A DNA stretch of 64,000 bases from Pseudonocardia petroleophila (lineage in GTDB: Bacteria > Actinomycetota > Actinomycetes > Mycobacteriales > Pseudonocardiaceae), in NCBI RefSeq assembly GCF_014235185.1, contig NZ_CP060131.1, positions 3,665,501-3,729,500 on the forward strand. The letters run 5' to 3'. Below the pieces are notes generated by a model. The model made no database searches, had not been told where the DNA came from, and worked only from the letters and a program-made list of their open reading frames with translations. Position 1 is the first letter of the stretch. Every line of letters starts with the position of its first letter. The position numbers were made by a program, and so were the translations under genes. Shown piece by piece: positions 36,130-44,964 of this stretch.

Positions 36130-36370
36130 ACGCCGTCGGCGTGCGCTCCCCGCGCACGGCCGAACTGCCGATCTGGGCGACGGGCGGTGGCGCATCGCTG
36201 ACGTGCTGAGCCGATACCGACCGAGTTCGTCGTCGTGCGGGTCAATGCTGCCGACCGGCCCGTTGACGAGCCTGGGGCACCTCCGTACGGTCGGGATGCC
36301 GACGCTGGCGGGCTAGCGAGGTGGGACGCGCGCAACACAGGGGCCGGGGCGGAACGGGGTGGGTACACCG

Positions 36371-37930
36371 ATGACCGCAGCCGGGCTCGGTGTGGGGTCG
36401 CAGAGCTTCTCGGTGACGGTCGGCGAGCTGGTCGCCGAGCAGGCGCGCAGCGCCCCCGACCAGGTGGCGCTCGAGGAGGCCGGGCGGACCTGGTCCTACC
36501 GCGAGCTCGACGACCGGGTCGCGCGGCTGGCCGGGGTGCTGCTGACGTACGGCGTGCGGCACGGGGACCGGGTCGCGGTGCTCGCGGAGAACCGCCACGA
36601 GTACCTCGAGCTGGAACTGGCCGCCGGGCGGCTGGGAGCGATCACGGCCTGCCTCAACTGGCGGCTGCTGCCGGCCGAACTGGAGCACTGCATCCGGCTG
36701 GTCGAGCCGTCGTTGGTCGTGGTCTCACCCCGGTTCCGGCCCGCACTGGCCGTTGTGGCGCACGGCGTGCGCCACGTCGTGCTGCTCGGCGACGAGCTCG
36801 ACGGCCTGCTGGCCGCCGCCGGGCCGGTCGCGCCGGGCGCTGCCGGGCGCGTCGACCCCGAGGACGGGCTCACCATCCTCTACACCAGCGGTACGACCGG
36901 GCCGCCCAAGGGAGCCCTGATCAGCCACCGCGCGATGATCGCCCGCGCGGGGCTGTTCGCGACGGTCACCGGCGCGACCTGCGAGGACGCCTTCGTGGCC
37001 TGGGCGCCGATGTTCCACATGGCGTCCACCGACCAGAGCCTGATCACCCTGATGCTCGGCGGGCGGGTCGTGGTCTGCGACGGGCTGGACCTCGACGCGA
37101 TCACGGCCGCGCTGGAACACCACCGGCTCAGCTGGCTGGTCGCGATGCCGGGGATGATCGAGCAGTTGCTGGGTGCCCTGACCGGCGAGGACGGGGCGCG
37201 CCCGGTGCGTGGGGTCCGGCTGGTCGGGGCGATGGCCGATCTGGTGCCGCGCCGGCAGATCGCGGCACTGACCGCACTGCTGGACTGCCCTTACGCCAAC
37301 ACGTTCGGCTCGACCGAGTGCGGGCTCGCGCCGGCGTCCGCGAACCGGATCGGCGTCGGTGCGGCCCCCGCGACGCTTCCGAAGCGCCAGAGCCCCCTGG
37401 GCATGGTCCGGCTGGTGGACGCGGACGACCGGGACGTCCCCGACGGCGCGCCGGGGGAGCTGGCTTTCCGCGGTCCGACGTTGTTCAGCGGGTACTGGTC
37501 GGCCCCGCAGGTCAACGCCGAGGACTTCCGGGGCGGCTGGTTCCACACCGGAGACTGCTTCGTCCGCCAGGCCGACGGCGCGCTCGACTTCGTCGACCGG
37601 GTCAAGTACATGATCAAGTCAGGTGGGGAGAACATCTACCCCGCCGAGATCGAGCGGCATCTGCTCGCCGACGAGCGGGTCGCCGACGCCGTGGTCGTGC
37701 GCCGCGCCGACGAGCGCTGGGGCGAGGTGCCGGTTGCGGTCGTGGCGCGGGCCGACGGTGCCGACCCCTCCGCGGAGGATCTGCTCGGACGGCTGCGCGG
37801 GCTGATCGCCGCTTACAAGATCCCCCGAGCCGTCCACTTCGTCGACGAGGCCGACCTGCCGCGCAGCACCACGGGCAAGATCCAGCGCCACGAGGTGGAG
37901 CGGCGGCTCTCGGCGGCCGGACCGGCCTGA
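36371..37930 (+). CDS. Acyl-CoA synthetase (AMP-forming)
   Basis: The 519-residue ANL ligase has the P-loop TILYTSGTTGPPKGALISH, the adenylate motif NTFGSTECG, the hinge HTGDCFVR, KYMIKSGGENIYPAEIERHL, and the catalytic-lysine region RSTTGKIQRHEVERR. It differs clearly from the ligase at 6168. The ATG at 36371 is preferred over a GTG four codons earlier. It is preceded by 240 bp without a gene and may have its own promoter. The downstream TetR gene is on the same strand. Confidence 0.92.
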   Translation: MTAAGLGVGSQSFSVTVGELVAEQARSAPDQVALEEAGRTWSYRELDDRVARLAGVLLTYGVRHGDRVAVLAENRHEYLELELAAGRLGAITACLNWRLLPAELEHCIRLVEPSLVVVSPRFRPALAVVAHGVRHVVLLGDELDGLLAAAGPVAPGAAGRVDPEDGLTILYTSGTTGPPKGALISHRAMIARAGLFATVTGATCEDAFVAWAPMFHMASTDQSLITLMLGGRVVVCDGLDLDAITAALEHHRLSWLVAMPGMIEQLLGALTGEDGARPVRGVRLVGAMADLVPRRQIAALTALLDCPYANTFGSTECGLAPASANRIGVGAAPATLPKRQSPLGMVRLVDADDRDVPDGAPGELAFRGPTLFSGYWSAPQVNAEDFRGGWFHTGDCFVRQADGALDFVDRVKYMIKSGGENIYPAEIERHLLADERVADAVVVRRADERWGEVPVAVVARADGADPSAEDLLGRLRGLIAAYKIPRAVHFVDEADLPRSTTGKIQRHEVERRLSAAGPA

Positions 37931-38019
37931 GCCCGGTACGGAGCGCCCGGGGGAGAGGCGCCGTCACGCCGCACTAGACTGGATCGTGACCGGCTACTCG
38001 GCGGACGGAGGGGCGAGCG

Positions 38020-38724
38020 ATGGCGGCAGCGGCCGATCGCGACACCGACCCTGCTGTGCCGCGGCGCCGCCCGGGCCGTCCCCGGTTGACCGAACCGTCG
38101 CCGGAGTACCGCAGACGTCTCGAGGAGATCATCGATACCGCCACCGTGGTCTTCCACGAACGCGGATTCGACGCCGGCTCGCTCGACGACGTGGCGGCCG
38201 TGCTCGGGTTGAGCAAGGCCAGCCTGTACCACTACGTACGCAGCAAGGCCCAGCTGCTCTACCTGATCTTCGATCGGGCGATCACCCTGTCACTGCACCG
38301 TCTGGACGCGATGTCCGGCATCCCTGATCCTCGGGAACGGCTGGCCGCGCTCATCGCTCACCAGGTGCGGATGGTCTCCGAGGAGCCGAGCCTGTTCGCC
38401 GTGTTCTTCGACCAGCGTCCGCGACTGGACGACAGCTTCGACGCCGACATCCGGCGCAAGGAGCGGGCCTACGTGCGGCGTATCGCGGAGGTCGTCGAGG
38501 CCGCGACCGTGGCGGACGGCCCGACCCGGCTGGACGCCAGGCACGCCGCCCACGCGCTGCTGGGCATGACTAGTTGGGTCTACAAGTGGATGGACCCCGT
38601 GCGGGATACACCGGAGGACGTCGCCCGTACGATGATCGGTCTGGTGCTCGGGCCGGGCGTGCCGGCCCCGGAGAGCCGGTTCCCTCTGGACCCGACGCGG
38701 TCGGGTCTCGCGGCGTCGGGCTGA
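38020..38724 (+). CDS. TetR family regulator (KstR2-like size and context)
   Basis: The 234-residue protein has a basic, proline-rich leader (RRRPGRPRL) and a TetR helix-turn-helix (IIDTATVVFHERGFDAGSLD, LGLSKASLYHYVRSKAQLLY). The long effector domain contains SLFAVFFDQRPRLD and the C-terminal TSWVYKWMDP. This style is common in regulators of acyl-CoA and steroid catabolism. It lies 89 bp after the CoA-ligase gene. The ligand may be an acyl-CoA, which is inference. Confidence 0.9.
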   Translation: MAAAADRDTDPAVPRRRPGRPRLTEPSPEYRRRLEEIIDTATVVFHERGFDAGSLDDVAAVLGLSKASLYHYVRSKAQLLYLIFDRAITLSLHRLDAMSGIPDPRERLAALIAHQVRMVSEEPSLFAVFFDQRPRLDDSFDADIRRKERAYVRRIAEVVEAATVADGPTRLDARHAAHALLGMTSWVYKWMDPVRDTPEDVARTMIGLVLGPGVPAPESRFPLDPTRSGLAASG

Positions 38725-38758
38725 CGCCGCACGGACCCGGGAGAGCGCCGCATCCGGT

Positions 38759-39361
38759 TCACCCGGTCGAGAGGACCTCCCGGAGGTAGGGCCCGACCAG
38801 TTCGGCGATCTCGCCGGCCACGGTGTCCACGTCGCGGTCGGGCAGCACCACGTGGCTGACCAGCAGCCGGGCCAGCGCGTCGGCGGCCACTGCCACCCGG
38901 CGCGGGTCCGCCGCAGGCCGGCGTCGCAGGACGTGGCCGGTGAGGGCCGCGGTGGCTCGGTCGATGATCGGGGCCGAGTCGGTGGTGACCAGGTCGAGCA
39001 GGCCGCTCTCCGCTCCGGTGAGCAGGCAGGTGACCATGGGGTCGTCCCGGGCCGCGTTCAGCACGAACCGGCAGCACGTGCGGACCGCCTCCTGCTCGTC
39101 GCCGCCCGTTCCCGCGAGGACGGCGGACAGCGCACCGAGGAGCCGGTCGGTACGTCGGAGCACGACCGCGCGGACCAGCGCAGGCTTCGAGCCGAACTCC
39201 GCGTAGAGGGTCTGCCGGCTGATGCCCACCGCGACCGCCACGTCGCCCATCCGCAGCGACCCCCAGTCGGATCGGCCGGCGACCTCGGCAGCGGCGTCGA
39301 TCACGGCCTCGCGCAGCAGGTGGCGCGTGACACCCGGGAACCGATGCTGTCGCTGTGCCAT
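38759..39361 (-). CDS. TetR family regulator, divergent from the thioesterase gene
   Basis: The 200-residue protein has a TetR helix-turn-helix (DAAAEVAGRSDWGSLRMGDV, VGISRQTLYAEFGSKPALVR) and a ligand domain with a C-terminal DRDVDTVAGEIAELVGPYL helix. It is close in style to the TetR at 30682, suggesting a paralogous pair. A 23-bp inverted repeat (39372-39394) lies directly in front of its start codon and in front of the divergent thioesterase gene, as expected for autoregulation and control of that gene. Confidence 0.9.
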   Translation of the reverse strand: MAQRQHRFPGVTRHLLREAVIDAAAEVAGRSDWGSLRMGDVAVAVGISRQTLYAEFGSKPALVRAVVLRRTDRLLGALSAVLAGTGGDEQEAVRTCCRFVLNAARDDPMVTCLLTGAESGLLDLVTTDSAPIIDRATAALTGHVLRRRPAADPRRVAVAADALARLLVSHVVLPDRDVDTVAGEIAELVGPYLREVLSTG

Positions 39362-39371
39362 GATGGCAGCC

Positions 39372-39394
39372 TGACAGATGGTGGCATGCTGTCA
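39372..39394. promoter_or_regulatory. Candidate TetR operator
   Basis: TGACAG-N11-CTGTCA is an inverted repeat with perfect 6-bp arms in the 67-bp gap between the divergent TetR and thioesterase genes. Size and position fit a TetR dimer site. It is 11 bp upstream of the TetR start codon. Confidence 0.55.
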
Positions 39395-39428
39395 AGAAGA
39401 CGGACACACGGCAACGAAGGGTCCACCG

Positions 39429-39995
39429 ATGACGGAGCTCCCTCCGCGTCCAGCAGACGCGGTACTGCTCGACCCGCACGGGGACCGCTGCTTCGGCTGC
39501 GGCCCGGACAACCCGGCCGGGGTCGCGCTGCAGGTCTACCGCGTCGGCGACGAGGTGCTGGCCGACGTGTGCTTCGAGCCGAAGCATGCCGGTGCCCACG
39601 GTGTCGTGCACGGGGGAGTGCTGGCGTCGGCCTGCGACGACCTGGTGGCGTTCCTGCTCTACGTGCTGCACCAGCCGGCCGTCACCCGCAGCCTGCAGGT
39701 GGAGTACCTCGCACCGGTGCCGGTGGGGGAGCCGCACCGGCTGGTGGGCAGGCTCGTGAGTCGGGACGGCCGCCGGTTGACGATGGCGGCCGAGGGGCGC
39801 GCCGCCGACGGCGTGGTGCGGTTCACCGCGCACGCCGTGTTCGTCACGGTGGATCTCGCGCATTTCGAACGGTTCGGCTCGGTCGACGGGGCGGACGCGG
39901 TCTCCAGGTTCCGCGCCGCACGACCCGACACGACGATGTCGGACACGAGCCCGCCCGGCCCGTCGGTGCTCGACACGATGGCACGGGGTGCCTGA
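39429..39995 (+). CDS. Hotdog-fold acyl-CoA thioesterase (PaaI-like)
   Basis: The 188-residue hotdog protein has the CFGCGPDNPAGVALQVY motif and a central helix with AHGVVHGGVLASACDDLVAF that carries the family's HGG turn and catalytic acid. The strand order is VTRSLQVEYLAPVPVGEPHR. Such enzymes hydrolyse acyl- or aroyl-CoA. A C-terminal extension of about 40 residues is not part of the fold. GAAGGG-type site precedes the ATG at 39429. The next gene overlaps by one base (TGATG). Confidence 0.87.
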   Translation: MTELPPRPADAVLLDPHGDRCFGCGPDNPAGVALQVYRVGDEVLADVCFEPKHAGAHGVVHGGVLASACDDLVAFLLYVLHQPAVTRSLQVEYLAPVPVGEPHRLVGRLVSRDGRRLTMAAEGRAADGVVRFTAHAVFVTVDLAHFERFGSVDGADAVSRFRAARPDTTMSDTSPPGPSVLDTMARGA

Positions 39996-41035
39996 TGGGC
40001 GGCTCGATGGTCGCCGGGTACCCGCACCGGATCGGCGGGCACTGCGGGTCCGGGGCGCTGCGTGACCTGCTCGAATGGGCGGGCCTGAGCTATGCCGACG
40101 AGCCGATGGGCGAGGGGGCGGTGTTCGGGCTGGGCGGCAGCCTGAGCTTCAGCTATCTGCGTGGCCCCGGCCTCGGGACCCCGTTCTACCTCGTCGGGCG
40201 GGGCCCTTCGTTGACCGAGCAGTTCAGTGCGAACCTCGGCATCGCCGAGGAGATGCGCTGCACCGACGATCCGGTGCTGGGCTGGGAGTGGGTGCGCGAC
40301 GAGCTCGATGCGGGCCGCCCGGTCCTGTGCTGGGCCGAGATGGCCGAGCTGCCCTATCTGCGGGTGAAGATGCGGATGAGCCGCCACGACATCGTCGTCA
40401 TCGGCTACGACGACGACGCGGGCACGGTCGTCGTGGTGGACAACGACCGCGCGGAGTCGCAGACGATCGGCCGCGACGACCTGGCGCGGGCCCGCTCGGC
40501 CGTTGGCTTCCCGATGCCCACCCGGCACACCTGCTTCCGGCTCGGCTTCCCCGACGCGCTCCCGGACCTGCGGATGGCGGTGGCGAGGGCGTGTGCGGAG
40601 GCGGTGCACGGGATGTCCGACCCGGTCCCGTCGATGGGTCCGACGGCCGCCGTCGGGGCCGCCGGGGTCGCGGCGTTCGTGGCCGATCTCGATCTCTGGG
40701 CCGAGCAGTTCCCGGGGGCTGCGCTGGATCGTGCGCTGTTCAGCCTGCAGGTGTTCGTGGAGAAGGCGGGTACCGGCGGCGGGTTGTTCCGGCGGTTGCA
40801 GGCGGATTTCCTGGCCGATGTCGGCGGCTGGCTCGGCGATCCGGTGGTGCTCGAGGCGGCCCAGGTGTACCGGCGGCTCGCCGAGACGTGGTCGCAGACC
40901 GCGGCGGCGGCGGTCGGGCCGGCCCCGGCCGTCGATCGCCTCGCGGGCGTGCGCCGCACCGCGGCCGCCCTGCCCGCCCTGGAGTGTGAGGGCGTCGACA
41001 GGCTGGCTGCGCTGGCACAGCGGCTGGCGCCCTGA
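39995..41035 (+). CDS. BtrH-like (Cys-peptidase fold) protein with DUF4872-type tail
   Basis: The 346-residue protein resembles BtrH N-terminal-domain proteins, a papain-like fold that includes an acyltransferase of butirosin synthesis. The putative nucleophile is Cys17 in GGHCGSGALRDLL. The His and Asp partners are likely in MSRHDIVVIGYDDDAGTVVVVDND (read as two short stretches). The C-terminal half (about 180-346) is helical, DUF4872-like. It is coupled to the thioesterase gene by TGATG. Residues 43 to about 311 are encoded by an 807-bp block that recurs almost identically at 51563-52369. Real function unknown; transfer of an acyl group is a guess. Confidence 0.75.
   Translation: MGGSMVAGYPHRIGGHCGSGALRDLLEWAGLSYADEPMGEGAVFGLGGSLSFSYLRGPGLGTPFYLVGRGPSLTEQFSANLGIAEEMRCTDDPVLGWEWVRDELDAGRPVLCWAEMAELPYLRVKMRMSRHDIVVIGYDDDAGTVVVVDNDRAESQTIGRDDLARARSAVGFPMPTRHTCFRLGFPDALPDLRMAVARACAEAVHGMSDPVPSMGPTAAVGAAGVAAFVADLDLWAEQFPGAALDRALFSLQVFVEKAGTGGGLFRRLQADFLADVGGWLGDPVVLEAAQVYRRLAETWSQTAAAAVGPAPAVDRLAGVRRTAAALPALECEGVDRLAALAQRLAP
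40123..40929 (+). repeat. 807-bp block duplicated at 51563-52369 (copy 1)
   Basis: Compared base by base, this block matches 51563-52369 with a single difference (C at 40135, T at 51575). On the right, similarity continues but drops abruptly to that of diverged paralogues (gtcgatcgcctc versus gtcgaccgcctcctc). On the left it ends sharply at 40123. The pattern suggests recent gene conversion between older paralogues or a recent segment copy. Confidence 0.95.
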
Positions 41036-41204
41036 CCAGCACTCCCCGGGGCCAGCCCTGGCGCGGGCTCCCTCGTCCAGGGCACGCCACCGCCTCGGGA
41101 GGACGGCGCGAACTCGATGCCGTCACCGCGGGCGGGCTCGTCGACAGCCACACTCGGGTCGGTGCCGCCCGCCTCCATCGCCAAGAGTGCGGCTCGGAAC
41201 TCGG

Positions 41205-41590
41205 TCACCAGTCGCCGGTGCGGGAGAGGCGCCGTGACATGTCGGCGCCGCGAAGGCTCTGGGAGCCGATGATCGCAGCGGTCGGGGCGGGGTCGCGGCC
41301 CTCGTGTAAGCGGACCAGGTCGCGCAAGGCGCCGTGGATGGGGAGCCAGGCCTCGTATTGACGCAGAGGGAGTAGAGGCCGTAGACGGTCTTGGCGGGCA
41401 GGAAGTCGTGCGGGAGCGCCGCCGAGGCGATCCCGCCGACCACCAGGTAGAAGATCGCGTCCAGGACCAAGCGGCAGGGGTGTCTCTCCGGCGGCCCGCC
41501 CTTGCCGCGGGTGTTGCCCGGGGCGGGTAGTAGCGGCTCGACGACCCGAGACTGCGCGTCGGTCGGCGACAAGGTCGGGTAGAACCCGCA
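41205..41590 (-). pseudogene. IS5-type transposase remnant, frameshifted and truncated
   Basis: On the minus strand one frame reads YPTLSPTDAQSRVVEPLLPA then VLDAIFYLVVGGIASAALPHDF, and KTVYGLYS. After a frameshift near 41360 another frame continues YEAWLPIHGALRDLVRLHEG and AAIIGSQSLRGADMSRRLSR before a stop. These are the N-terminal DUF4096-like domain and the first catalytic Asp region (III-[D]SQS, here IIGSQS, so the Asp is changed) of IS5-family transposases. The rest of the element is missing. A dead fragment. Confidence 0.75.
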
Positions 41591-41699
41591 GGCCGCGGGC
41601 CTTGTCCCGGTCCTGGTCGGGGCCGTCCCGTTCGGGTGGGCGGAGCATCACGGAGCCCATCAACAGGCCGACGGCTGCGAGTCCACAGACGCTCTCTCA

Positions 41700-41955
41700 G
41701 ATGTGCGGGCCGCCGCCCCCGTCGTGTCGCGCAGCTCCCGGTGAGGACGTCTGCGCTGATCCCCCTGTCGGTCCAGGTGACGGGCGCGCCAGGCTGCCGT
41801 TACGACCGCAGGTGAGCGACGGGTCGGTGGCGGTTGTGAGAGGAACCGCCGGTTCGCGGTATCGGCAGGCCCGGCGCCTCAGCGTGGAAGACCCGGGTCC
41901 TCGTGCAGGTGCTCGGCGACGGAGAGCTGCGGCTCGTAGGGCAACTGCGCCGTGT
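41700..41955 (-). pseudogene. Decayed copies of the genes found intact at 56354-57644
   Basis: Four short stretches match the oxygenase operon in the same order and strand. 41707-41735 matches the 3' end of the small gene at 56354. 41750-41800 matches its 5' part. 41820-41860 matches the junction of the 56632 gene and the PaaA-like gene end (gtcggtggcggt…agaggaaccgccggtt). 41882-41945 matches the PaaA-like middle, reading LPYEPQLSVAEHLHED against VPYEPLLSVAERLHKD. Internal deletions and frameshifts remove all function. This is a vestige of a second operon copy. Confidence 0.75.
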
Positions 41956-42123
41956 CGACAGCGGGGCGAACCTTCCGGTCCGGTTAATCGTTAGCTCCGT
42001 GGAAAGTGCTTGTGCCTCGGGTCGCCGTACCCAGGACCAGGACAGTGCCCGCTCACCGCTCACCGCCCGGCTTCCACCGGGCCGGGCTCCAGCCCGTCGT
42101 CTGCCAGGAAGAGGACCTCCCGG

Positions 42124-44466
42124 ATGGCCCACCACCGCACTGCCGCTACACCGCGACCTGCCCGCCCGCGTGTCGACGTCAGCCGACGGAAGTTCCTCGG
42201 TTTCGTCATCGCTGCCCCGACGCTGGTGGTGGCCGCGGAGATGGGGCGCCAGTCGCTCGGGCTGGGCCCGACCGCAGTCGCGAGCCCGCTCGTGTCGCCC
42301 CCGCAGGTCCCGGAGGCCTACGATCTGCTCGATCTCCTGCGCGAGACATCCCGCGCGACGGCGAATCTGATCCGTATCACGGTCAACCGCGACAGCACGG
42401 TCTCTTTCGAACTCCCCCGCTCGGACAACGGGCAGGGCATCATCACCTCCACTCAGATGATCATCGCGGAGGAGATGGGCCTCGATCCCGACCAGGTGAT
42501 CGTCACCCTCGCCGATGCCCGCCCGGAGCTGCTGTTCAACCAGATCACCGCCGGGTCGAGCACCACCTTCACCACCTACACCCCGATCCGGGTGGCGGCC
42601 GCGATCGCCAACAAGCGGCTGCTCGACGCGGCAGCGGCCCAGCTGGAGCAGGAGGTCAGCCTGCTGACCAGCCGGGCGGGCCTGATCACCAGCACCGTCG
42701 GGGCGGTGATCCCGATCGGTGACCTGGCCGAGGTCGCGGGCACCGACGTGACGGAGGAGGTGGAGGTCCTCCTCAAGCCGCGCGAGGAGTTCACGGTCGT
42801 CGGGAGGCCGCGCAACAAGTCCGACCAGGTCGCGATGGTGACCGGGGCGAAAAAGTTCGTCACCGACCTGGCCATTCCCGACGCGCTGCCGACCATGGTC
42901 TGCCGGGCACCCACGCTCAACGGCACACCGGACGGCGTGGACAACATCGACGAGGTCCGGCGGATGCCGGGCGTCACCGACGTCGAGGTGGTCGGCACGG
43001 GCATCGCGGTCCGTGCGCTGACCTTCGGCCAGTGCATCGACGCGATCCAGGTGCTGCGGGCCCGGTGGGGCTCCGGGACCGCCGAGGGCGCCAACGACGA
43101 CTCGGTGCTCGCCGAGATCAAGGCGGCCGAGCTGCCGCTCGTCGTCCCGGCCGGGGTGGTCGGCGAGAGCCTGGAGAGCGAGCACACGTTCTACTTCCGC
43201 AGCGGCGCGTCCCTGGAGACCAACTCCGCCATCGCCGACGTGCGCGACGGGAGGGCCGAGATCTGGGGCCCGGCGAAGAACCCCATCGCCGCGCAGGCCG
43301 AGATCGCCAAAGTGATCGGCCTGCCGACGAGCGCGGTCACCTTCCACGTCATCGAGGGCGGTGGCTCGTTCGGCCGCAAGCTGTTCTTCGACGCCGCGCT
43401 CGAGGCCGCCGAGATCTCGCAGAAGATGGGCAAGCCCGTCAAGCTGATGTGGCACCGCGCCGACGACTCGCGCGTCGGGCGCGTGCATCCGCTGTGCACC
43501 TCGCGGGTGCGCGCCGTTGTCGCCGGGGACACGGTGGTCAGCTTCGAGCAGCGTCACGCCAGCGTAGCGACCGAGACCAACCCGGGTCTCGGCGAGCCGC
43601 TGACCGCGGCGGTGTTCAGACTGCCGGCCGCGAATTACACGCTGTCCCAGTCCATCTTCGAGCTGACGCAGGTGACGCACTACAACTTCGGGGTGAGCAC
43701 CCGGTTGCTCAACGAGGTCGACCTGCGGTTCAACACGCAGTCCACCCGCAACATCTACTCCCCCGACGTCACCGCCGCCCGCGAGCTCATGGTCGACCAG
43801 ATCGCCGAGCAGATGGGCAAGGACCCCTACGAGTTCCGCCGGGAGTTCCTCAAGTCCGACCGGGCGCGCGGCGTGCTCGACAAGGTCGCCGAGGAGGGCG
43901 ACTGGGGGAAGTCGATGCCGGAGGGCACCGCCCAGGGGATCGGCTTCCACTTCGAGTACAAGGGCGTGTCGGCCTGCCTCGTCGAGATCGACTGCCGCCC
44001 GGAGACGGTGAACCGGCCGATCCGCGAGGGCATCACCGGCCCGCGCGTCACCAAGGTGACCTTCGCGATCGACCCCGGCCTGGCCATCAACCCGCGCGGT
44101 ATCGAGGCCCAGATGATGGGCGGCATCAACGACGCCATCGCCAACATCCTCACGGCCAGCCTCCACCTGACCGACGGGTACTTCGTCGAGGCGAGCTGGG
44201 ACAACTACTTCTACACCCGGCAGTGGAACACCCCGATCGAGATGGACATCCACATCGTCGACTCCGGGTTCCCCGAGCCCGGCGGCATCGGCGAGGCCGG
44301 CGTGGCCTCCACCGGCGCCGCGGTGGCCAACGCCTACCGGCGGGCCACCGGCATCACCCCGGAGTACTTCCCGATCAACCACAAGGACCCGTTCCCGTAC
44401 GAGCCCAAGCCGGTCGTGCCGCCCGTCCCGCAGTCGCCGACCGACGGCCTGCAGTTCACCTTCTGA
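42124..44466 (+). CDS. Tat-exported molybdopterin-binding hydroxylase subunit (IorB-like)
   Basis: The 780-residue large subunit of a xanthine-oxidase-family hydroxylase has a Tat signal (VSRRKFLGFVIAAPTLVVAA). Molybdopterin segments include SDNGQGIITSTQMIIAEEMG, AGSSTTFTTY, EGGGSFGRKLFFDAALEAA and the catalytic Glu region GGIGEAGVAST. This is the isoquinoline 1-oxidoreductase beta type, which hydroxylates N-heterocycles or oxidises aldehydes, here outside the membrane. The ATG at 42124 was chosen because it directly precedes the Tat signal. The [2Fe-2S] partner follows 10 bp later. Substrate unknown. Confidence 0.9.
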   Translation: MAHHRTAATPRPARPRVDVSRRKFLGFVIAAPTLVVAAEMGRQSLGLGPTAVASPLVSPPQVPEAYDLLDLLRETSRATANLIRITVNRDSTVSFELPRSDNGQGIITSTQMIIAEEMGLDPDQVIVTLADARPELLFNQITAGSSTTFTTYTPIRVAAAIANKRLLDAAAAQLEQEVSLLTSRAGLITSTVGAVIPIGDLAEVAGTDVTEEVEVLLKPREEFTVVGRPRNKSDQVAMVTGAKKFVTDLAIPDALPTMVCRAPTLNGTPDGVDNIDEVRRMPGVTDVEVVGTGIAVRALTFGQCIDAIQVLRARWGSGTAEGANDDSVLAEIKAAELPLVVPAGVVGESLESEHTFYFRSGASLETNSAIADVRDGRAEIWGPAKNPIAAQAEIAKVIGLPTSAVTFHVIEGGGSFGRKLFFDAALEAAEISQKMGKPVKLMWHRADDSRVGRVHPLCTSRVRAVVAGDTVVSFEQRHASVATETNPGLGEPLTAAVFRLPAANYTLSQSIFELTQVTHYNFGVSTRLLNEVDLRFNTQSTRNIYSPDVTAARELMVDQIAEQMGKDPYEFRREFLKSDRARGVLDKVAEEGDWGKSMPEGTAQGIGFHFEYKGVSACLVEIDCRPETVNRPIREGITGPRVTKVTFAIDPGLAINPRGIEAQMMGGINDAIANILTASLHLTDGYFVEASWDNYFYTRQWNTPIEMDIHIVDSGFPEPGGIGEAGVASTGAAVANAYRRATGITPEYFPINHKDPFPYEPKPVVPPVPQSPTDGLQFTF

Positions 44467-44476
44467 GGAGCGAGAC

Positions 44477-44953
44477 ATGCCTACACAGACCTTCAACCTC
44501 AACGGCGACTCCGTCACCGTCGAGACCGAGGACGACGTCCGCCTGCTCTGGGTGATCCGCGACCTGCTCGGCGTCACCGGCCCGAAGTACGGCTGCGGCA
44601 TCAACGTGTGCAAGGCCTGCACCAGCCACATCAACGGCAAGGCCTTCAACCCCTGCTCGGTCACGGTCGGTGACATCGACGCCGACGACGAGATCACCAC
44701 GATCGAGGGCCTCGCCGACACCGTCGACAGCGACCTGCACCCGATGCAGGAGGCCTGGATCGAGAAGGACGTCGCGCAGTGCGGCTACTGCCAGCCCGGT
44801 CAGATCATGGCCGCGGTGGCGAAGGTCCGGCAGTGCGCGGAGGAGGGTCGCAAGCTCGACGACTCGGCGATCGAGGAGATCCGCAACATCTGCCGGTGCG
44901 GCACCTACAACCGGATCCGCGAGGCGATCTACGCCGGCGCGGAGAACATGTGA
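44477..44953 (+). CDS. [2Fe-2S] subunit of the molybdenum hydroxylase (IorA-like)
   Basis: The 158-residue protein has the two iron-sulfur domains of this family: a plant-type cluster (YGCGINVCKACTSHINGKAF…PC, residues about 38-62) and a helical C-terminal cluster domain (CGYCQPGQ … CRCGTYNRIREAI). It passes electrons from the molybdenum centre of its partner to an acceptor. It has no signal of its own, so it should be exported folded with the Tat-bearing large subunit. GAGGAGCG precedes the ATG. Confidence 0.94.
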   Translation: MPTQTFNLNGDSVTVETEDDVRLLWVIRDLLGVTGPKYGCGINVCKACTSHINGKAFNPCSVTVGDIDADDEITTIEGLADTVDSDLHPMQEAWIEKDVAQCGYCQPGQIMAAVAKVRQCAEEGRKLDDSAIEEIRNICRCGTYNRIREAIYAGAENM

Positions 44954-44964
44954 GGAGATCGAAT

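Noticed and set aside
33866-36157. Minus-strand open frame across the acyl-CoA dehydrogenase and membrane-protein genes
   Set aside because: Spans two real plus-strand genes and their gap, has biased composition and no recognisable domain.
41800-44721. Minus-strand open frame of over 970 codons opposite the molybdenum hydroxylase
   Set aside because: Antisense shadow with low-complexity Asp/His/Arg composition; the plus-strand IorB/IorA proteins account for the coding signal.
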